Source of the DNA: DATJKD01 sp963834855
GTDB taxonomy: Bacteria > Pseudomonadota > Gammaproteobacteria > Steroidobacterales > Steroidobacteraceae
Assembly (NCBI GenBank): GCA_963834855.1
Contig: CAWIDH010000032.1
Coordinates: 1 to 64,000, forward strand
Direction: 5' to 3'
DNA: 64,000 bases
The notes below the pieces were generated by a model that worked only from the letters and a program-made list of their open reading frames with translations, did not search any database and had not been told where the DNA came from. Both the position numbers and the translations under genes were made by a program. Below, piece after piece: positions 1 through 9,409 of the stretch. The stretch's first letter is position 1; each line of letters begins with the position of its first letter.

Positions 1-1
1 C

Positions 2-1339
2 CTGCGCGACACCGATCGTGCGCAGGCGGAATTTGAACGCGCGGTCGGGATCGACCCCGAATACGCCGAGGCCCACGCCGAGCTGGCAATCGCCCAGGCG
101 CTCGGCGGCACTCAGGAAGAAATGGATCGCGCACGGCGGTCGGTCGAGCGCGCGCTCCAGCTGAAGCCACGGCTGCTGCGCGCGCGGGCGGCCCAAGGTT
201 TCGTGCTCATGCGAGCGACCCGCCCGACCCGCGGCGCGGAGCGGGTGCTGCGCGAGGTGCTCGCGCAGGACCCGAACATGAGCGACGCGCTGAAGTGGCT
301 GCGCAACATGTTGCACCTGCAGGGGCGGGACGACGAGGCGCGCGCGATCCTCGAGCGCGCCGCACTCATCGACCCGCTCCACCCATCCATCGCCGCGAAC
401 CTGGCGGGTCAACTGCTCGAGGAGGGTAAGACCGGGCAGGCGCAGCGCATCTACGAGCGCTGCTCGCGCAGCCAACCCCCGGCCCGATGATCTATCGCGG
501 CGGCCACGTTTTACCGGTCGACCGGACAAATGGGCGAGATGGCTGCCAGAAGCAGGGAGGCGGCGCTGCGTGAGCCATCCTTCCACTACCTGTTCTTTCT
601 TCTGCAGAGTTGCGCGGTGCTCGGCGACTGGCAGATGGCCGATGCGGTGAACGATCGCCTGTTGCGCGTGCCCCGGAGGGGCCGGGCCGGATCTATCGTC
701 GAACGATCCTGCCGGCGCTCAAGGGCCAGACCGACGTGGCCCTGCAGCGGGTCCGGGAGGCGTTCGCGGAACGAGGGCTGACGTTTCGCAGATCTGGATT
801 CTTCGTCGAGGCCATTGCCGGAGCTCACTTTGCACGGGGCGGCGACTACGCGGCGGCGATCGAGGCCCTCGAGCCAGTCGTCGACATCGATTCGCCCTAC
901 TCCGCGGGTCCCATCCCCGACCTATCAGTCCCGCCGGCGCACTGCGCTCGCCTGGTCGTACCTGCGTACGGGCGCCGGCGCCAAGGCCGACGCGTCTGCT
1001 TGCGGCCGCGCGCGGGAATGCAGCCGCGCGGGCCGAGGGCCGGTTCCGGGTAGCGGCGCCTGCATCGCTGCGCCGAGACAGAGCTGCTGCGCGGCAACAT
1101 CGAGCGGGCGCTCGCTGGGCTCGAGAGGCGATCGGGCCGGCTGGCGCGAGTTACTACCGGCAGGAGCACGACCCGTACTGGGCGTCGGTTGCGAGCGACC
1201 CGCGCTATCGCGCGCTGATGGCGAAGGTCAAGGCGGACGTGGACCGGCAGCGGGCGGAGGTCCGGCGGATCGAGCCAGTGAGAACTTCGTCGCGAAGCTC
1301 GACGCGGCGATGGCCGCGCGCGCTCGATCCGAAAAGTAG
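2..1339 (+). pseudogene. TPR-repeat protein, 3' part, frame-disrupted
   Basis: The window opens inside this gene. The first readable segment (2-490) gives helical TPR repeats such as AEFERAVGIDPEYAEAHAEL and RAALIDPLHPSIAANLAGQL. Similar sequence resumes at about 509 (FYRSTGQMGEMAARS), moves to another frame near 680 (IYRRTILPALKGQTDVALQR), moves again near 930 and 1075 (TELLRGNIERALAGLERA), and finally runs to a stop at 1337-1339. At least four frame changes are needed, more than in any other gene here. It may be a true pseudogene or a stretch with many sequencing errors. TPR proteins mediate protein-protein contacts. No N-terminal effector domain is visible because the start lies outside the window, so no specific function can be given. 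Confidence 0.55.
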
Positions 1340-1452
1340 GGGACTCGAAATGCCGACGCGCGGGCGAACTCCGGTACCGCGAGTGCGCAAGCGAGCCGCG
1401 GGCATCCGCGTTATCATTTCCGGCCCTGTCTTGCACCGCGAAAGGACCGCCG

Positions 1453-2346
1453 ATGAGCGCAGCTTCCGCCGGCGCGCGCCTGCGGGCAGCCTTGGCCCAG
1501 GAACGGCCGCTGCAGGTCGTGGGCACGATCAACGCCTACTCGGCGCTGCTCGCGAAGCGAGCAGGCTTTCGCGCCATCTACCTGTCGGGCGCCGGGGTCG
1601 CCAACGCCTCCTTCGGCCTGCCGGATCTCGGCATCACGAGCGCGAACGATGTCTGCGAGGATGCGCGGCGGATCGCGGGCGCGACTGAGCTGCCACTGCT
1701 CGTCGATGCCGACACTGGCTGGGGCACGGCGTTCAATATCTCCCGCACCGTCAGCGACCTGATCCGCTCCGGCGCCGCCGGCTGCCACCTCGAGGACCAG
1801 GTGCAGGCCAAGCGCTGCGGCCACCGGCCCGGCAAGGCGCTCGTCACGGCGGACGAAATGGTCGACCGGCTCAAGGCCGCCGCGGACGGGCGCACCGACC
1901 GCGAGTTCGTGCTCATGGCGCGCACCGACGCGCACGCGGTCGAGGGCCAGCAGGAGGCGATCGAGCGGGCGCAACGCTATGTCGAGGCGGGCGCGGACAT
2001 GATCTTCGCCGAGGCGCTGACGACCCTGGACGAATACCGCCAGTTCACGGCGGCCGTGCGCGCGCCGGTGCTCGCCAACATCACGGAGTTCGGCAAGACG
2101 CCGCTCTTCACGGTCGCCGAGCTCGCGAGCGCCGGCGTCGGGCTCGTGCTCTACCCGTTGTCCGCCTTTCGTGCGATGTCGAAAGCCGCGGAGGTGGTCT
2201 ACGGCGCGATCCGCCGCGACGGGACGCAGAAGTCCGTGGTCGACTACATGCAGACCCGCACGGAGCTTTACGAGGTGCTGGGCTACCACGAGTACGAACG
2301 CAAGCTCGACGAGCTGTTCAGCCGCGACGCGGGCGGGAGCCAGTAA
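1453..2346 (+). CDS. prpB: 2-methylisocitrate lyase (PEP mutase/isocitrate lyase family)
   Basis: PrpB cleaves 2-methylisocitrate to pyruvate and succinate, the last step of the methylcitrate cycle that oxidises propionyl-CoA. The 297-aa product has the expected length. It carries the metal-binding DADTG at residues 85-89 and the active-site loop KRCGH at 120-124, both diagnostic for the isocitrate lyase/PEP mutase superfamily. The PrpB call rather than another lyase rests on the prpC and prpD genes directly downstream. The ATG at 1453 follows the short leader GAAAGGACCGCCG. A TATCAT hexamer near 1411 is a possible -10 box. The gap to prpC is 52 bases, so co-transcription is likely. Confidence 0.93.
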   Translation: MSAASAGARLRAALAQERPLQVVGTINAYSALLAKRAGFRAIYLSGAGVANASFGLPDLGITSANDVCEDARRIAGATELPLLVDADTGWGTAFNISRTVSDLIRSGAAGCHLEDQVQAKRCGHRPGKALVTADEMVDRLKAAADGRTDREFVLMARTDAHAVEGQQEAIERAQRYVEAGADMIFAEALTTLDEYRQFTAAVRAPVLANITEFGKTPLFTVAELASAGVGLVLYPLSAFRAMSKAAEVVYGAIRRDGTQKSVVDYMQTRTELYEVLGYHEYERKLDELFSRDAGGSQ

Positions 2347-2398
2347 GGATAGCCGCGCCGCACCTGGTATCCGGAGCAAGCCACAAAGGCACGACGAG

Positions 2399-3553
2399 AT
2401 GAACGAAACCAGTCCTGTCGGCTTCAAGCCAAAGAAATCCGTGGCGCTCTCCGGTGTGACGGCGGGCAACACTGCGTTGTGCACGGTCGGGCGGACCGGT
2501 AACGACCTGCACTATCGCGGCTACGACATCCTCGACATCGCCGACAAGTGCGAGTTCGAGGAAGTCGCGCACCTGCTGATCCATGGACGGCTACCGAACG
2601 TCGCGGAGCTTGCCGGCTACAAGGAGCGACTGAAGCGCATGCGTGGCTTGCCCGGCACGGTGCGCACGGCGCTCGAGGCGCTGCCGGCCTCGACCCACCC
2701 GATGGACGTGATGCGGACCGGGGTGTCCGTGCTCGGTTGCACGCTGCCGGAGAAGGACGACCACAATGCGGCCGGCGCGCGCGAGATCGCCGATCGGCTG
2801 GTCGCGAGCCTCGGCTCGATGCTGGTCTACTGGTACCACTACAGCCACTCGGGCCAGCGGATCCACGTCGAGAGCGAAGACGATACGATCGGCGGGCACT
2901 TCCTGCACCTGCTGCACCGCCGGCCGGCGCCCGCCTCCTGGGTCGAGGCCATGCACGTCTCGCTCAACCTGTATGCCGAGCACGAGTTCAACGCGTCCAC
3001 GTTCACGGCGCGCGTGATCGCGGGTACCGGCGCCGACATCTATTCGTGCATCACCGGCGCGATCGGCGCCCTGCGCGGCCCGAAGCACGGCGGCGCAAAC
3101 GAGGTCGCCTTCGAGATCCAGAGCCGCTACACGAATCCCGACGAGGCCGCGGAGGACATCCGCCGCCGCGTCGAGGCGAAGGAAGTGATCATCGGCTTCG
3201 GCCATCCGGTCTACACGGTCTCGGATCCGCGCAACAAGGTCATCAAGGAAGTTGCGCGGAAGCTGTCGAAGGAGGCGGGCAATACGGCACTCTTCGACAT
3301 CGCCGACCGCCTCGAAACGGTCATGTGGGACACGAAGAAGTTGTTTCCCAATCTCGACTGGTTCTCGGCAGTCTCCTACCACCAGATGGGCATACCGACG
3401 GCGATGTTCACGCCGCTGTTCGTGATCGCGCGCAGCACCGGCTGGTGCGCGCACGTCATCGAGCAGCGCATCGACGGCAAGATCATCCGCCCGAGCGCGA
3501 ACTACATCGGTCCCGAGGACCAGAAATTCGTGCCACTCGCGAAGCGCAAGTGA
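2399..3553 (+). CDS. prpC: 2-methylcitrate synthase
   Basis: PrpC condenses propionyl-CoA with oxaloacetate to 2-methylcitrate. The product is 384 aa from the ATG at 2399; the frame is open further upstream, but that part only overlaps prpB and has no homology. Citrate synthase family motifs are present: the histidine regions GPKHGGANE and GFGHPVYT, and the region NLDWFSAVSYHQMG with the catalytic aspartate. The short form without a long N-terminal domain, and its position between prpB and prpD, favour the methylcitrate over the citrate enzyme. Some family members accept both substrates. Confidence 0.93.
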   Translation: MNETSPVGFKPKKSVALSGVTAGNTALCTVGRTGNDLHYRGYDILDIADKCEFEEVAHLLIHGRLPNVAELAGYKERLKRMRGLPGTVRTALEALPASTHPMDVMRTGVSVLGCTLPEKDDHNAAGAREIADRLVASLGSMLVYWYHYSHSGQRIHVESEDDTIGGHFLHLLHRRPAPASWVEAMHVSLNLYAEHEFNASTFTARVIAGTGADIYSCITGAIGALRGPKHGGANEVAFEIQSRYTNPDEAAEDIRRRVEAKEVIIGFGHPVYTVSDPRNKVIKEVARKLSKEAGNTALFDIADRLETVMWDTKKLFPNLDWFSAVSYHQMGIPTAMFTPLFVIARSTGWCAHVIEQRIDGKIIRPSANYIGPEDQKFVPLAKRK

Positions 3554-3592
3554 GAGAAGAGGCGGCCACTTCCTGGTACTGAGGATTCACTG

Positions 3593-5044
3593 ATGTCCGC
3601 GCATGATTCCAAGTCGGCCAGGCGGCCGGATCCGGACAAGGTTCTGGTCGACATCGCGGACTACGCGTGCGAGTACGAGATCGCGAGCGACGTCGCCTAC
3701 GAGACGGCGTTCTACTGCCTGATGGATACGCTCGCCTGCGGTTTCCAGGCGCTCAAGTATCCGGCGTGCACGAAGCTGCTGGGTCCGGTCGTGCCGGGTG
3801 CCACGATGGTGGGCGGTGCGCGCGTGCCCGGGACCTCCTACGAGCTCGATCCGGTCCAGGCGGCCTTCAACATCGGCGCCATGATCCGCTGGCTCGACTT
3901 CAACGACACCTGGCTCGCCGCCGAGTGGGGCCACCCCTCGGACAACCTGGGCGGCATCCTCGCCGTCGCCGATTACCTGTCGCGCAAGGCCATCGCCGAG
4001 GGCCGCAGGCCGCTCAAGGTTCGCGACGTGCTGACCGCCATGATCAAGGCGCACGAGATCCAGGGAGTCACGGCGCTCGAGAACAGTTACAACCGCGTCG
4101 GTCTCGATCACGTGATCCTGGTCCGCGTTGCCTCGACCGCGGTGGTGACGCGCATGCTCGGCGGTACGAAGGAACAGGTGATCAACGCCGTGTCGAACGC
4201 CTGGATCGACGGCGGGGCGCTGCGCACCTACCGCCACGCGCCCAACACCGGCTCGCGCAAGAGCTGGGCTGCGGGCGACGCGACCAGCCGCGCGGTGCGC
4301 CACGCGCTCATGGCGCTCGCCGGGGAGATGGGCTACCCGTCGGCGCTGTCGGCGAAGACCTGGGGGTTCTACGACGTCCTGTTCAAGGGCCGGCCGTTCA
4401 GCTACCCGCAGGGTCTCGGCAGCTACGTAATGGAGAACGTGCTGTTCAAGATCTCCTACCCCGCGGAGTTCCATGCGCAGACGGCGGTCGAGGCCGCGAT
4501 GAAGCTGCACCCCGTCGTCAAGGACCGGCTGCGCGACGTCGAGCACATCGTGATCGAGACCCAGGAGCCCGGCGTGCGCATCATCGACAAGACCGGGCCG
4601 CTCGCGAACCCGGCGGACCGCGACCACTGCATCCAGTACATGGTCGCCGTCCCCCTCATCTTCGGCCGGCTCACGGCCGCTGACTACGAGGACGCGGTCG
4701 CGACGGATCCGCGGGTCGACGAGCTGCGGGGCCGCATGGTCGTGCGCGAGAACACGACCTTTACCGAGGAGTACTACGCCGCGGACAAGCGCTACATCGG
4801 CAACGCGGTGCAGGTCTTCTTCAAGGATGGCAGCTCGACCGAGCGCGCGCATGTCGACTTCCCGATCGGCCACCGCAAGCGCCGCGCCGAGGGGATCCCG
4901 GTCCTCAGGCAGAAGTTCGAGACGAGCGTCGCCGGACACTTCTCGCCGCCGCAGACCGGCAAGGTCACCTCGCTCTTCGCGGACCGCGCGAAGCTCGAGG
5001 CCATGCCCGTGCACGAGTTCGTCGCGGTGATGGTGAAGAACTGA
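3593..5044 (+). CDS. prpD: 2-methylcitrate dehydratase
   Basis: PrpD dehydrates 2-methylcitrate to 2-methylaconitate in the cytoplasm. At 483 aa it matches the usual PrpD length, and family segments such as LDFNDTWLAAEWGHPSDNLG and SRKSWAAGDATSRA are readable. It is the third gene of prpBCD, 39 bases after prpC. No acnD/prpF pair is present, so the cycle probably uses a PrpD that is independent of AcnD, with a general aconitase for rehydration (inference). Its TGA stop at 5042-5044 overlaps the likely CTG start of rsmG. No PrpR regulator is in the window. Confidence 0.93.
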   Translation: MSAHDSKSARRPDPDKVLVDIADYACEYEIASDVAYETAFYCLMDTLACGFQALKYPACTKLLGPVVPGATMVGGARVPGTSYELDPVQAAFNIGAMIRWLDFNDTWLAAEWGHPSDNLGGILAVADYLSRKAIAEGRRPLKVRDVLTAMIKAHEIQGVTALENSYNRVGLDHVILVRVASTAVVTRMLGGTKEQVINAVSNAWIDGGALRTYRHAPNTGSRKSWAAGDATSRAVRHALMALAGEMGYPSALSAKTWGFYDVLFKGRPFSYPQGLGSYVMENVLFKISYPAEFHAQTAVEAAMKLHPVVKDRLRDVEHIVIETQEPGVRIIDKTGPLANPADRDHCIQYMVAVPLIFGRLTAADYEDAVATDPRVDELRGRMVVRENTTFTEEYYAADKRYIGNAVQVFFKDGSSTERAHVDFPIGHRKRRAEGIPVLRQKFETSVAGHFSPPQTGKVTSLFADRAKLEAMPVHEFVAVMVKN

Positions 5045-5679
5045 CCACGACGCTCACCGACGGCGCCCGCGCGCTTGGTATCGAGCTCACGCCGCAGCAG
5101 GCAGCGAACCTGCTCGCGCACCTCGACCTCATGGACGAGTGGGGCACGCGCATGAACCTGACGTCGATCCGGGACCGCGAGCAGCAGCTCACGCGGCACG
5201 TGCTCGACAGCCTCTCCGTCCGCCCCTGGCTGCGCGGCGAGCGGATCGCGGACCTGGGCAGCGGCGCGGGCTTTCCGGGGATTCCGCTCGCGGTCGTCGA
5301 GCCCGGATGGCATTTCGCGCTGATCGAGTCCACGGGCAAGAAGTGTGATTTTCTCAGGCACGTCGCGGGCGCACTGCGGCTTTCGAACGTCGAAGTCGTG
5401 CAGGCCCGGGCCGAGGCCTGGAGACCACCGGCCCGGTACCAGACGGTCGTCGTGCGCGCCGTGGGCCCGATCGCCGAGCTGGTACGCCGTGGCGGTCATC
5501 TCGTGGCCGGTGGCGGTCGCCTGCTTGCGATGAAGGGCAGACTGCCGGCTGCGGAGCTCGCGGCCCGGCTGAACGGCTGGAAAATCGCCGGTACGCACCG
5601 CCTCACGGTGCCCGGGCTGGACGAGGAGCGCCACCTTGTGGAACTCTGCCACTCTCACCAGAGAGCCGGGGAGAAATAG
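5041..5679 (+). CDS. rsmG: 16S rRNA (guanine-527-N7)-methyltransferase
   Basis: RsmG (GidB) methylates N7 of G527 in 16S rRNA using SAM. The SAM-binding motif ADLGSGAGFPGIPLA and the upstream NLTSIRD block are clear. The first ATG (5131) would delete the usual N-terminal helix. The same frame continues upstream with family-like residues (ALGIELTPQQAANLLAHLDL) to CTG at 5041, which overlaps the prpD stop and gives 212 aa, close to the E. coli 207 aa. No ATG, GTG or TTG lies in this stretch in frame, so either CTG is used or a nearby base is wrong. rsmG directly before parA-parB is the classic arrangement; the usual upstream neighbour mnmG is replaced here by prpBCD. Confidence 0.88.
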   Translation: MTTTLTDGARALGIELTPQQAANLLAHLDLMDEWGTRMNLTSIRDREQQLTRHVLDSLSVRPWLRGERIADLGSGAGFPGIPLAVVEPGWHFALIESTGKKCDFLRHVAGALRLSNVEVVQARAEAWRPPARYQTVVVRAVGPIAELVRRGGHLVAGGGRLLAMKGRLPAAELAARLNGWKIAGTHRLTVPGLDEERHLVELCHSHQRAGEK

Positions 5680-5716
5680 CCACGAAATCTCACGAAAACA
5701 CTATTCTTCCCCCGCC

Positions 5717-6646
5717 ATGAAGCGCGTCATAGCGGTAGCCAACCAGAAGGGCGGCGTCGGGAAGACCACGACCGCGGTGAACCTCGCCGCGTCGCTGGCG
5801 GCCACGCAGCGCCGCGTGCTGCTGATCGACAGCGATCCCCAGGGCAACGCGACCATGGGTTGCGGCGTCGACAAGCGCCGGCTGGGCACCTCGATGATCG
5901 ACGTGCTGCTCGGCGACGCCGAGGCGGCGGCTGCGCTGGTGCCCGTGGATCCGGGAGGCTTCACGCTGCTGCCCGGCAACCAGGACCTGGTCGCCGCCGA
6001 AGTGCAGCTCATGAGCAAGATCGGCCGCGAGCTGAAGCTGCGGCACGCCCTGAAGCCGATCCGCGGCCTGTACGACGTCATCGTCATCGACTGTCCGCCG
6101 GCGCTCAACCTGCTCACCCTGAATGCGCTGGTGGCGGCGGACACCGTGCTCGTGCCCATGCAGTGCGAGTACTACGCCCTCGAAGGCTTGACCGCGCTCA
6201 TGGGCACGATCGAGCAGATCCAGGCGAGCGTGAACGCGGACCTCGAGCTCGAAGGCATCCTGCGCACGATGTTCGACCCCCGCAACAACCTGTCGAACGA
6301 GGTGTCGGCGCAGCTGCTGATGCATTTCGGCGACAAGGTGTTTCGCACCGTCATCCCGCGCAACGTGCGGCTTGCCGAGGCGCCGAGCTTCGGCAAGGCG
6401 GCGCTCTACCACGACCGCGAATCGCGCGGTGCCCTCGCCTACCTCGCGTTGGCCGGCGAGCTGATCCGCCGCGAGGAGGAGGCCCTGTTACTCCAATCCG
6501 AGACGAGCGTCGTATCCGAGCCGACAGTATTCCCCCGGTCGGACGTGCGGGTGGAGTCCGAGGCTCTCCCCGAGACGACCGAAATCTCCGAAGGAGCGCC
6601 AATCTCCGAAGAGACGCCGGTTTCCGAGCCGACACTCGCTGACTGA
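5717..6646 (+). CDS. parA: Chromosome partitioning ATPase ParA (Soj)
   Basis: A Walker-type P-loop ATPase that works with ParB in chromosome segregation. The deviant Walker A motif KGGVGKTT is at residues 11-18 and DCPPALNLLTLNAL forms the Walker B region. The start is ATG 5717, placed so that MKRVIAVANQ begins the family fold. The product is 309 aa, longer than the usual 255-260. The extra ~50 C-terminal residues, after AGELIRREEEALLL, are a Ser/Glu/Pro/Thr-rich tail with repeated SE-x-P/T-like units (for example GAPISEETPVSEPTLAD) and are probably disordered. The gene lies 37 bases after rsmG, with a TATTCT hexamer just before the start. Confidence 0.95.
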   Translation: MKRVIAVANQKGGVGKTTTAVNLAASLAATQRRVLLIDSDPQGNATMGCGVDKRRLGTSMIDVLLGDAEAAAALVPVDPGGFTLLPGNQDLVAAEVQLMSKIGRELKLRHALKPIRGLYDVIVIDCPPALNLLTLNALVAADTVLVPMQCEYYALEGLTALMGTIEQIQASVNADLELEGILRTMFDPRNNLSNEVSAQLLMHFGDKVFRTVIPRNVRLAEAPSFGKAALYHDRESRGALAYLALAGELIRREEEALLLQSETSVVSEPTVFPRSDVRVESEALPETTEISEGAPISEETPVSEPTLAD

Positions 6647-6693
6647 AGACCTGGATGGCTAGGGCCCGCGCCCTATCCGCTACACTGCGCGCC

Positions 6694-7602
6694 ATGGCCA
6701 CGAAACGACCCAGCCTCGGTCGCGGGCTCGAAGCACTGCTCGGCGGCAGCGCGGCCACCCTCGCCGACGACTCCGCGCCACCCGAAACCGCTCCGGCACC
6801 ACACCGCGAGGAAGAGCTGAGCCGCATCCCGGTCGACCTGCTGCAGCGCGGCCGATTCCAGCCGCGGCTGGACATGCGGCCGGAGAGCCTGCAGGAGCTC
6901 GCCGACTCGATCCGTGCCCAGGGCGTCGTGCAGCCGATCATCGTGCGGCCGCTCGCCGCAGTCCGCCCGGGCGAGCCCATGCGCTACGAGATCATCGCCG
7001 GTGAGCGGCGCTGGCGTGCTGCACAGATGGCGGGCCTGCACGACATACCGGCCGTGATCCGGCGGGTACCCGACGAAGCCGCGGTCGCGATGTCCCTGAT
7101 CGAGAACATCCAGCGGGAGAACCTGAATCCGCTGGAGGAAGCGCGGGCACTCGACCGCCTGATCCGCGAGTTCGAGATGACGCACCAGACGGCCGCGGAT
7201 GCGGTCGGCCGTTCGAGGGCCGCCGTCAGCAACCTGCTCCGCCTGCTCGAGCTGGCCGACGACGTGAAGCAGCTGGTCGAACAGCGGCAGCTCGAGATGG
7301 GCCACGCGCGAGCACTTCTCGGGCTCACGGTGCCGCGCAAGCAGATCGAGGTGGCGCTCCTGATCGCGAAGAAAGGTCTCTCCGTGCGCGAGACGGAAGC
7401 GCTCGTGCGCCGCATTGCCAACCCGCCGCCACCGGCCGATCCGCCGCGCGAGGATCCGAACATACGGCGGCTCGAGCAGGACCTGGCGGGGAAGCTCGGC
7501 GCAAAAGTGCTCTGCCAGCACACGAGCAGCGGGCGCGGCAAGCTCGTCATCAACTACAACAGCCTGGACGAGCTCGACGGCATCCTGGCCCACATTCAGT
7601 GA
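6694..7602 (+). CDS. parB: Chromosome partitioning protein ParB (Spo0J)
   Basis: A DNA-binding CTPase of the ParABS system that loads at parS sites. The 302-aa product starts with the family signature KRPSLGRGLEALLGG. The N-terminal ParB/Srx domain has GERRWRAAQMAGL and ENIQRENLNPLEEA. A helix-turn-helix follows (TAADAVGRSRAAVSNLLRLL), and the C-terminal dimerisation segment ends with DELDGILAHIQ. ATG 6694 is chosen because the signature begins there. It lies 47 bases after parA and the two are probably co-transcribed; a TACACT hexamer 7 bases upstream could add a leaderless promoter. No parS 16-mer was recognised by eye in the flanking spacer. Confidence 0.95.
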   Translation: MATKRPSLGRGLEALLGGSAATLADDSAPPETAPAPHREEELSRIPVDLLQRGRFQPRLDMRPESLQELADSIRAQGVVQPIIVRPLAAVRPGEPMRYEIIAGERRWRAAQMAGLHDIPAVIRRVPDEAAVAMSLIENIQRENLNPLEEARALDRLIREFEMTHQTAADAVGRSRAAVSNLLRLLELADDVKQLVEQRQLEMGHARALLGLTVPRKQIEVALLIAKKGLSVRETEALVRRIANPPPPADPPREDPNIRRLEQDLAGKLGAKVLCQHTSSGRGKLVINYNSLDELDGILAHIQ

Positions 7603-8280
7603 CAGCACGCGCTCGTCCCACCGTCCAGACTGGAGGCCAAAAGCACAGGTCGCGGTCTGGAACCACACGGGCAGGCCCGCGTGCTTGATTGGACGGCCGG
7701 GCGGGACTGCGGCTGGGCTCAACTGTCAATGAATTCTGACTAAAAGCCGCCTGGCGACCCGGATTCCCTTGGGGTTCCTCAAGTAGGCCCTGCTCGGCAA
7801 ACAGCCTCGTCGGCCGGACACGAATTCCCTCGAGAGGGTCGCCGCGCACCGAGAAAGCCCGTACGGCCGGTGCCGACGGAAGCGCACATCCTGCGCGCCG
7901 CGGGTTGCTCGCATTGCGAGCGGGGCCCTTCAGCCGGCCCTTCGATGTGCAACTGCTCGTTCGTGAGTTCCGGCCGGCCGCTGCAGTTCTCTACGTCGCC
8001 CGTCGGTCGTCCGCCGATTTGAGCCGCTGCAAAAGGACCGGATATACTCTCGCCCCTTTTCGGAGGCCGGGCCGCGCTGCGGATCGGTCGAAGCAACGGA
8101 TGAACCGCCACCCTCGACCAGCGCGTGGAGTGTGCGGTGATCGGTCGTCCCCGGAACCGCGTTCAATCAGTCGCCGGTTCATAGTGCCAAGGTTTCGCCA
8201 CGAGCGGGCGCGCCGACGCGGCACTGTGGGCGACGATGGCGGGCGGCGACCTGGGACGAGGCGGGTTCGAGGAGAACGGG
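7603..8280. other. Spacer between parB and atpB, no supported gene
   Basis: This 678-bp stretch occupies the position where atpI normally sits. Its open frames show no hydrophobic AtpI-like segments and look like GC-driven shadows. The only signal is a promoter-like pair at 8019-8048, listed separately. Either atpI is lost, or it has diverged or been damaged beyond recognition. Confidence 0.5.
8019..8048 (+). promoter_or_regulatory. Candidate sigma-70 promoter of the atp operon
   Basis: TTGAGC (8019-8024) and TATACT (8043-8048) are separated by 18 bases, near the optimum, and are the best match to a housekeeping promoter in the 678-bp spacer. Transcription would start about 225 bases before atpB, leaving a long leader. 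Confidence 0.45.
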
Positions 8281-9139
8281 ATGGCGAGTGAGGGTGGCGA
8301 AAAAGGGGGGTTGACCGGTTACATCGACCACCATCTCCACCACCTCGCGAACCGCGAGCAGCATGGTCTGCTCGACTTCTCGGTCGTCCACTGGGACACC
8401 CTGTTCTTTTCGCTCCTCTGCGCGGGCATCGTCCTGCTGGTGCTCGGGCGGGCTGCACGCGGCGCGACCGCCGGTGTGCCGGGACGGTTCCAGGCCGCGG
8501 TCGAGATGCTGGTCGACATGGTCAACACGCAGGCGAACGCCCTGGTCCGCGGCGACCTCAAGTACATCGCGCCGCTCGCGCTGACCGTGTTCTGCTGGGT
8601 CGTGCTGATGAACGCGATCGACCTGCTGCCCGTCGACTGGCTGCCCTGGTTTGCGCACGAGGCCGCCGGCGTGAACTACCTGCGTCCGTTGCCGACCGCG
8701 GACCTCAACGCCACGCTCGGCATGTCGGTGGGCGTGCTGGTGCTGGTCCTCTACTACAGCATCAAGATCAAGGGTCTCGGCGGCTGGATCCACGAGCTGC
8801 TCTGCGCGCCCTTCGGCATGGTCAAGATCACGTTCAACCCGCTGACCTGGGTGGGCGCCGTGCTGCTCGCGATCGCCAACCTCGGCCTCAATACTCATCG
8901 AATACCTGTCGAAGACGCTCTCGCACGGCATGCGACTGTACGGAAACATGTACGCCGGCGAGCTGATCTTCTTCCTGATCGCGGGCCTCGGCGGCAGCGC
9001 GACACTGCTCGGCATCGGTCTGCACCTGCTCACCGGCACGGCGTGGGCGATCTTCCACGTCCTGATCGTGCTGCTGCAGGCCTTCATTTTCATGATGCTG
9101 ACCCTGGTCTACATCGGCCAGGCGCACGAACACCACTGA
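8281..9139 (+). CDS. atpB: F1Fo ATP synthase subunit a (frame-disrupted)
   Basis: Subunit a forms the proton half-channels of Fo in the inner membrane. The N-terminal part (MASEGGEKGGLTGYIDHHLH onward) reads from ATG 8281 with several membrane segments. Near 8892-8900 the frame moves by one base, after which the diagnostic region SHGMRLYGNMYAGELIFFLI follows; it contains the essential arginine of the a-c interface (Arg210 in E. coli). The span is 859 bases, that is 286 codons plus one, so removing one base gives 285 aa, a normal length. The break is most likely a sequence error in an essential gene. It is the first recognised gene of the atp operon; a downstream ATG within the second half is not a plausible real start. 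Confidence 0.9.
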
Positions 9140-9169
9140 GCCTCAAGCGTTCCACACTGGAGAGAAGAA

Positions 9170-9409
9170 ATGACGGACGTCGGATTGGTCGCAATCGCCT
9201 GCGGGTTGATCATCGGTCTCGGCGCCATCGGCGCCTGCATCGGCGTGGGCATCATGGCCGGCAAGTACATCGAGGCCTCGGCGCGCCAGCCGGAGCTGAT
9301 GAACGTGCTGCAGACCAAGGTCTTCCTGCTGCTTGGCCTGATCGATGCGTCGTTCATCATCGGCGTCGGCGTCGCGCTCTGGTTCGCGACCGCCAACCCG
9401 TTCAAGTAA
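9170..9409 (+). CDS. atpE: F1Fo ATP synthase subunit c
   Basis: Subunit c builds the rotating proteolipid ring. The 79-aa hairpin protein has two glycine-rich membrane helices, the polar loop ARQPE at residues 38-42 and the ion-carrying Asp59 in GLIDASFIIG. The environment of Asp59 lacks the Gln/Glu/Ser set of sodium-binding c subunits, so proton coupling is expected. A GAGAAGAA purine run just before the start acts as ribosome-binding site. The 72-base spacer to atpF is strongly structured. Confidence 0.97.
   Translation: MTDVGLVAIACGLIIGLGAIGACIGVGIMAGKYIEASARQPELMNVLQTKVFLLLGLIDASFIIGVGVALWFATANPFK

Noticed and set aside
7905..8291. Possible atpI
   Set aside because: The frame is Arg/Pro-rich with no membrane helices, so it cannot be the AtpI membrane protein.
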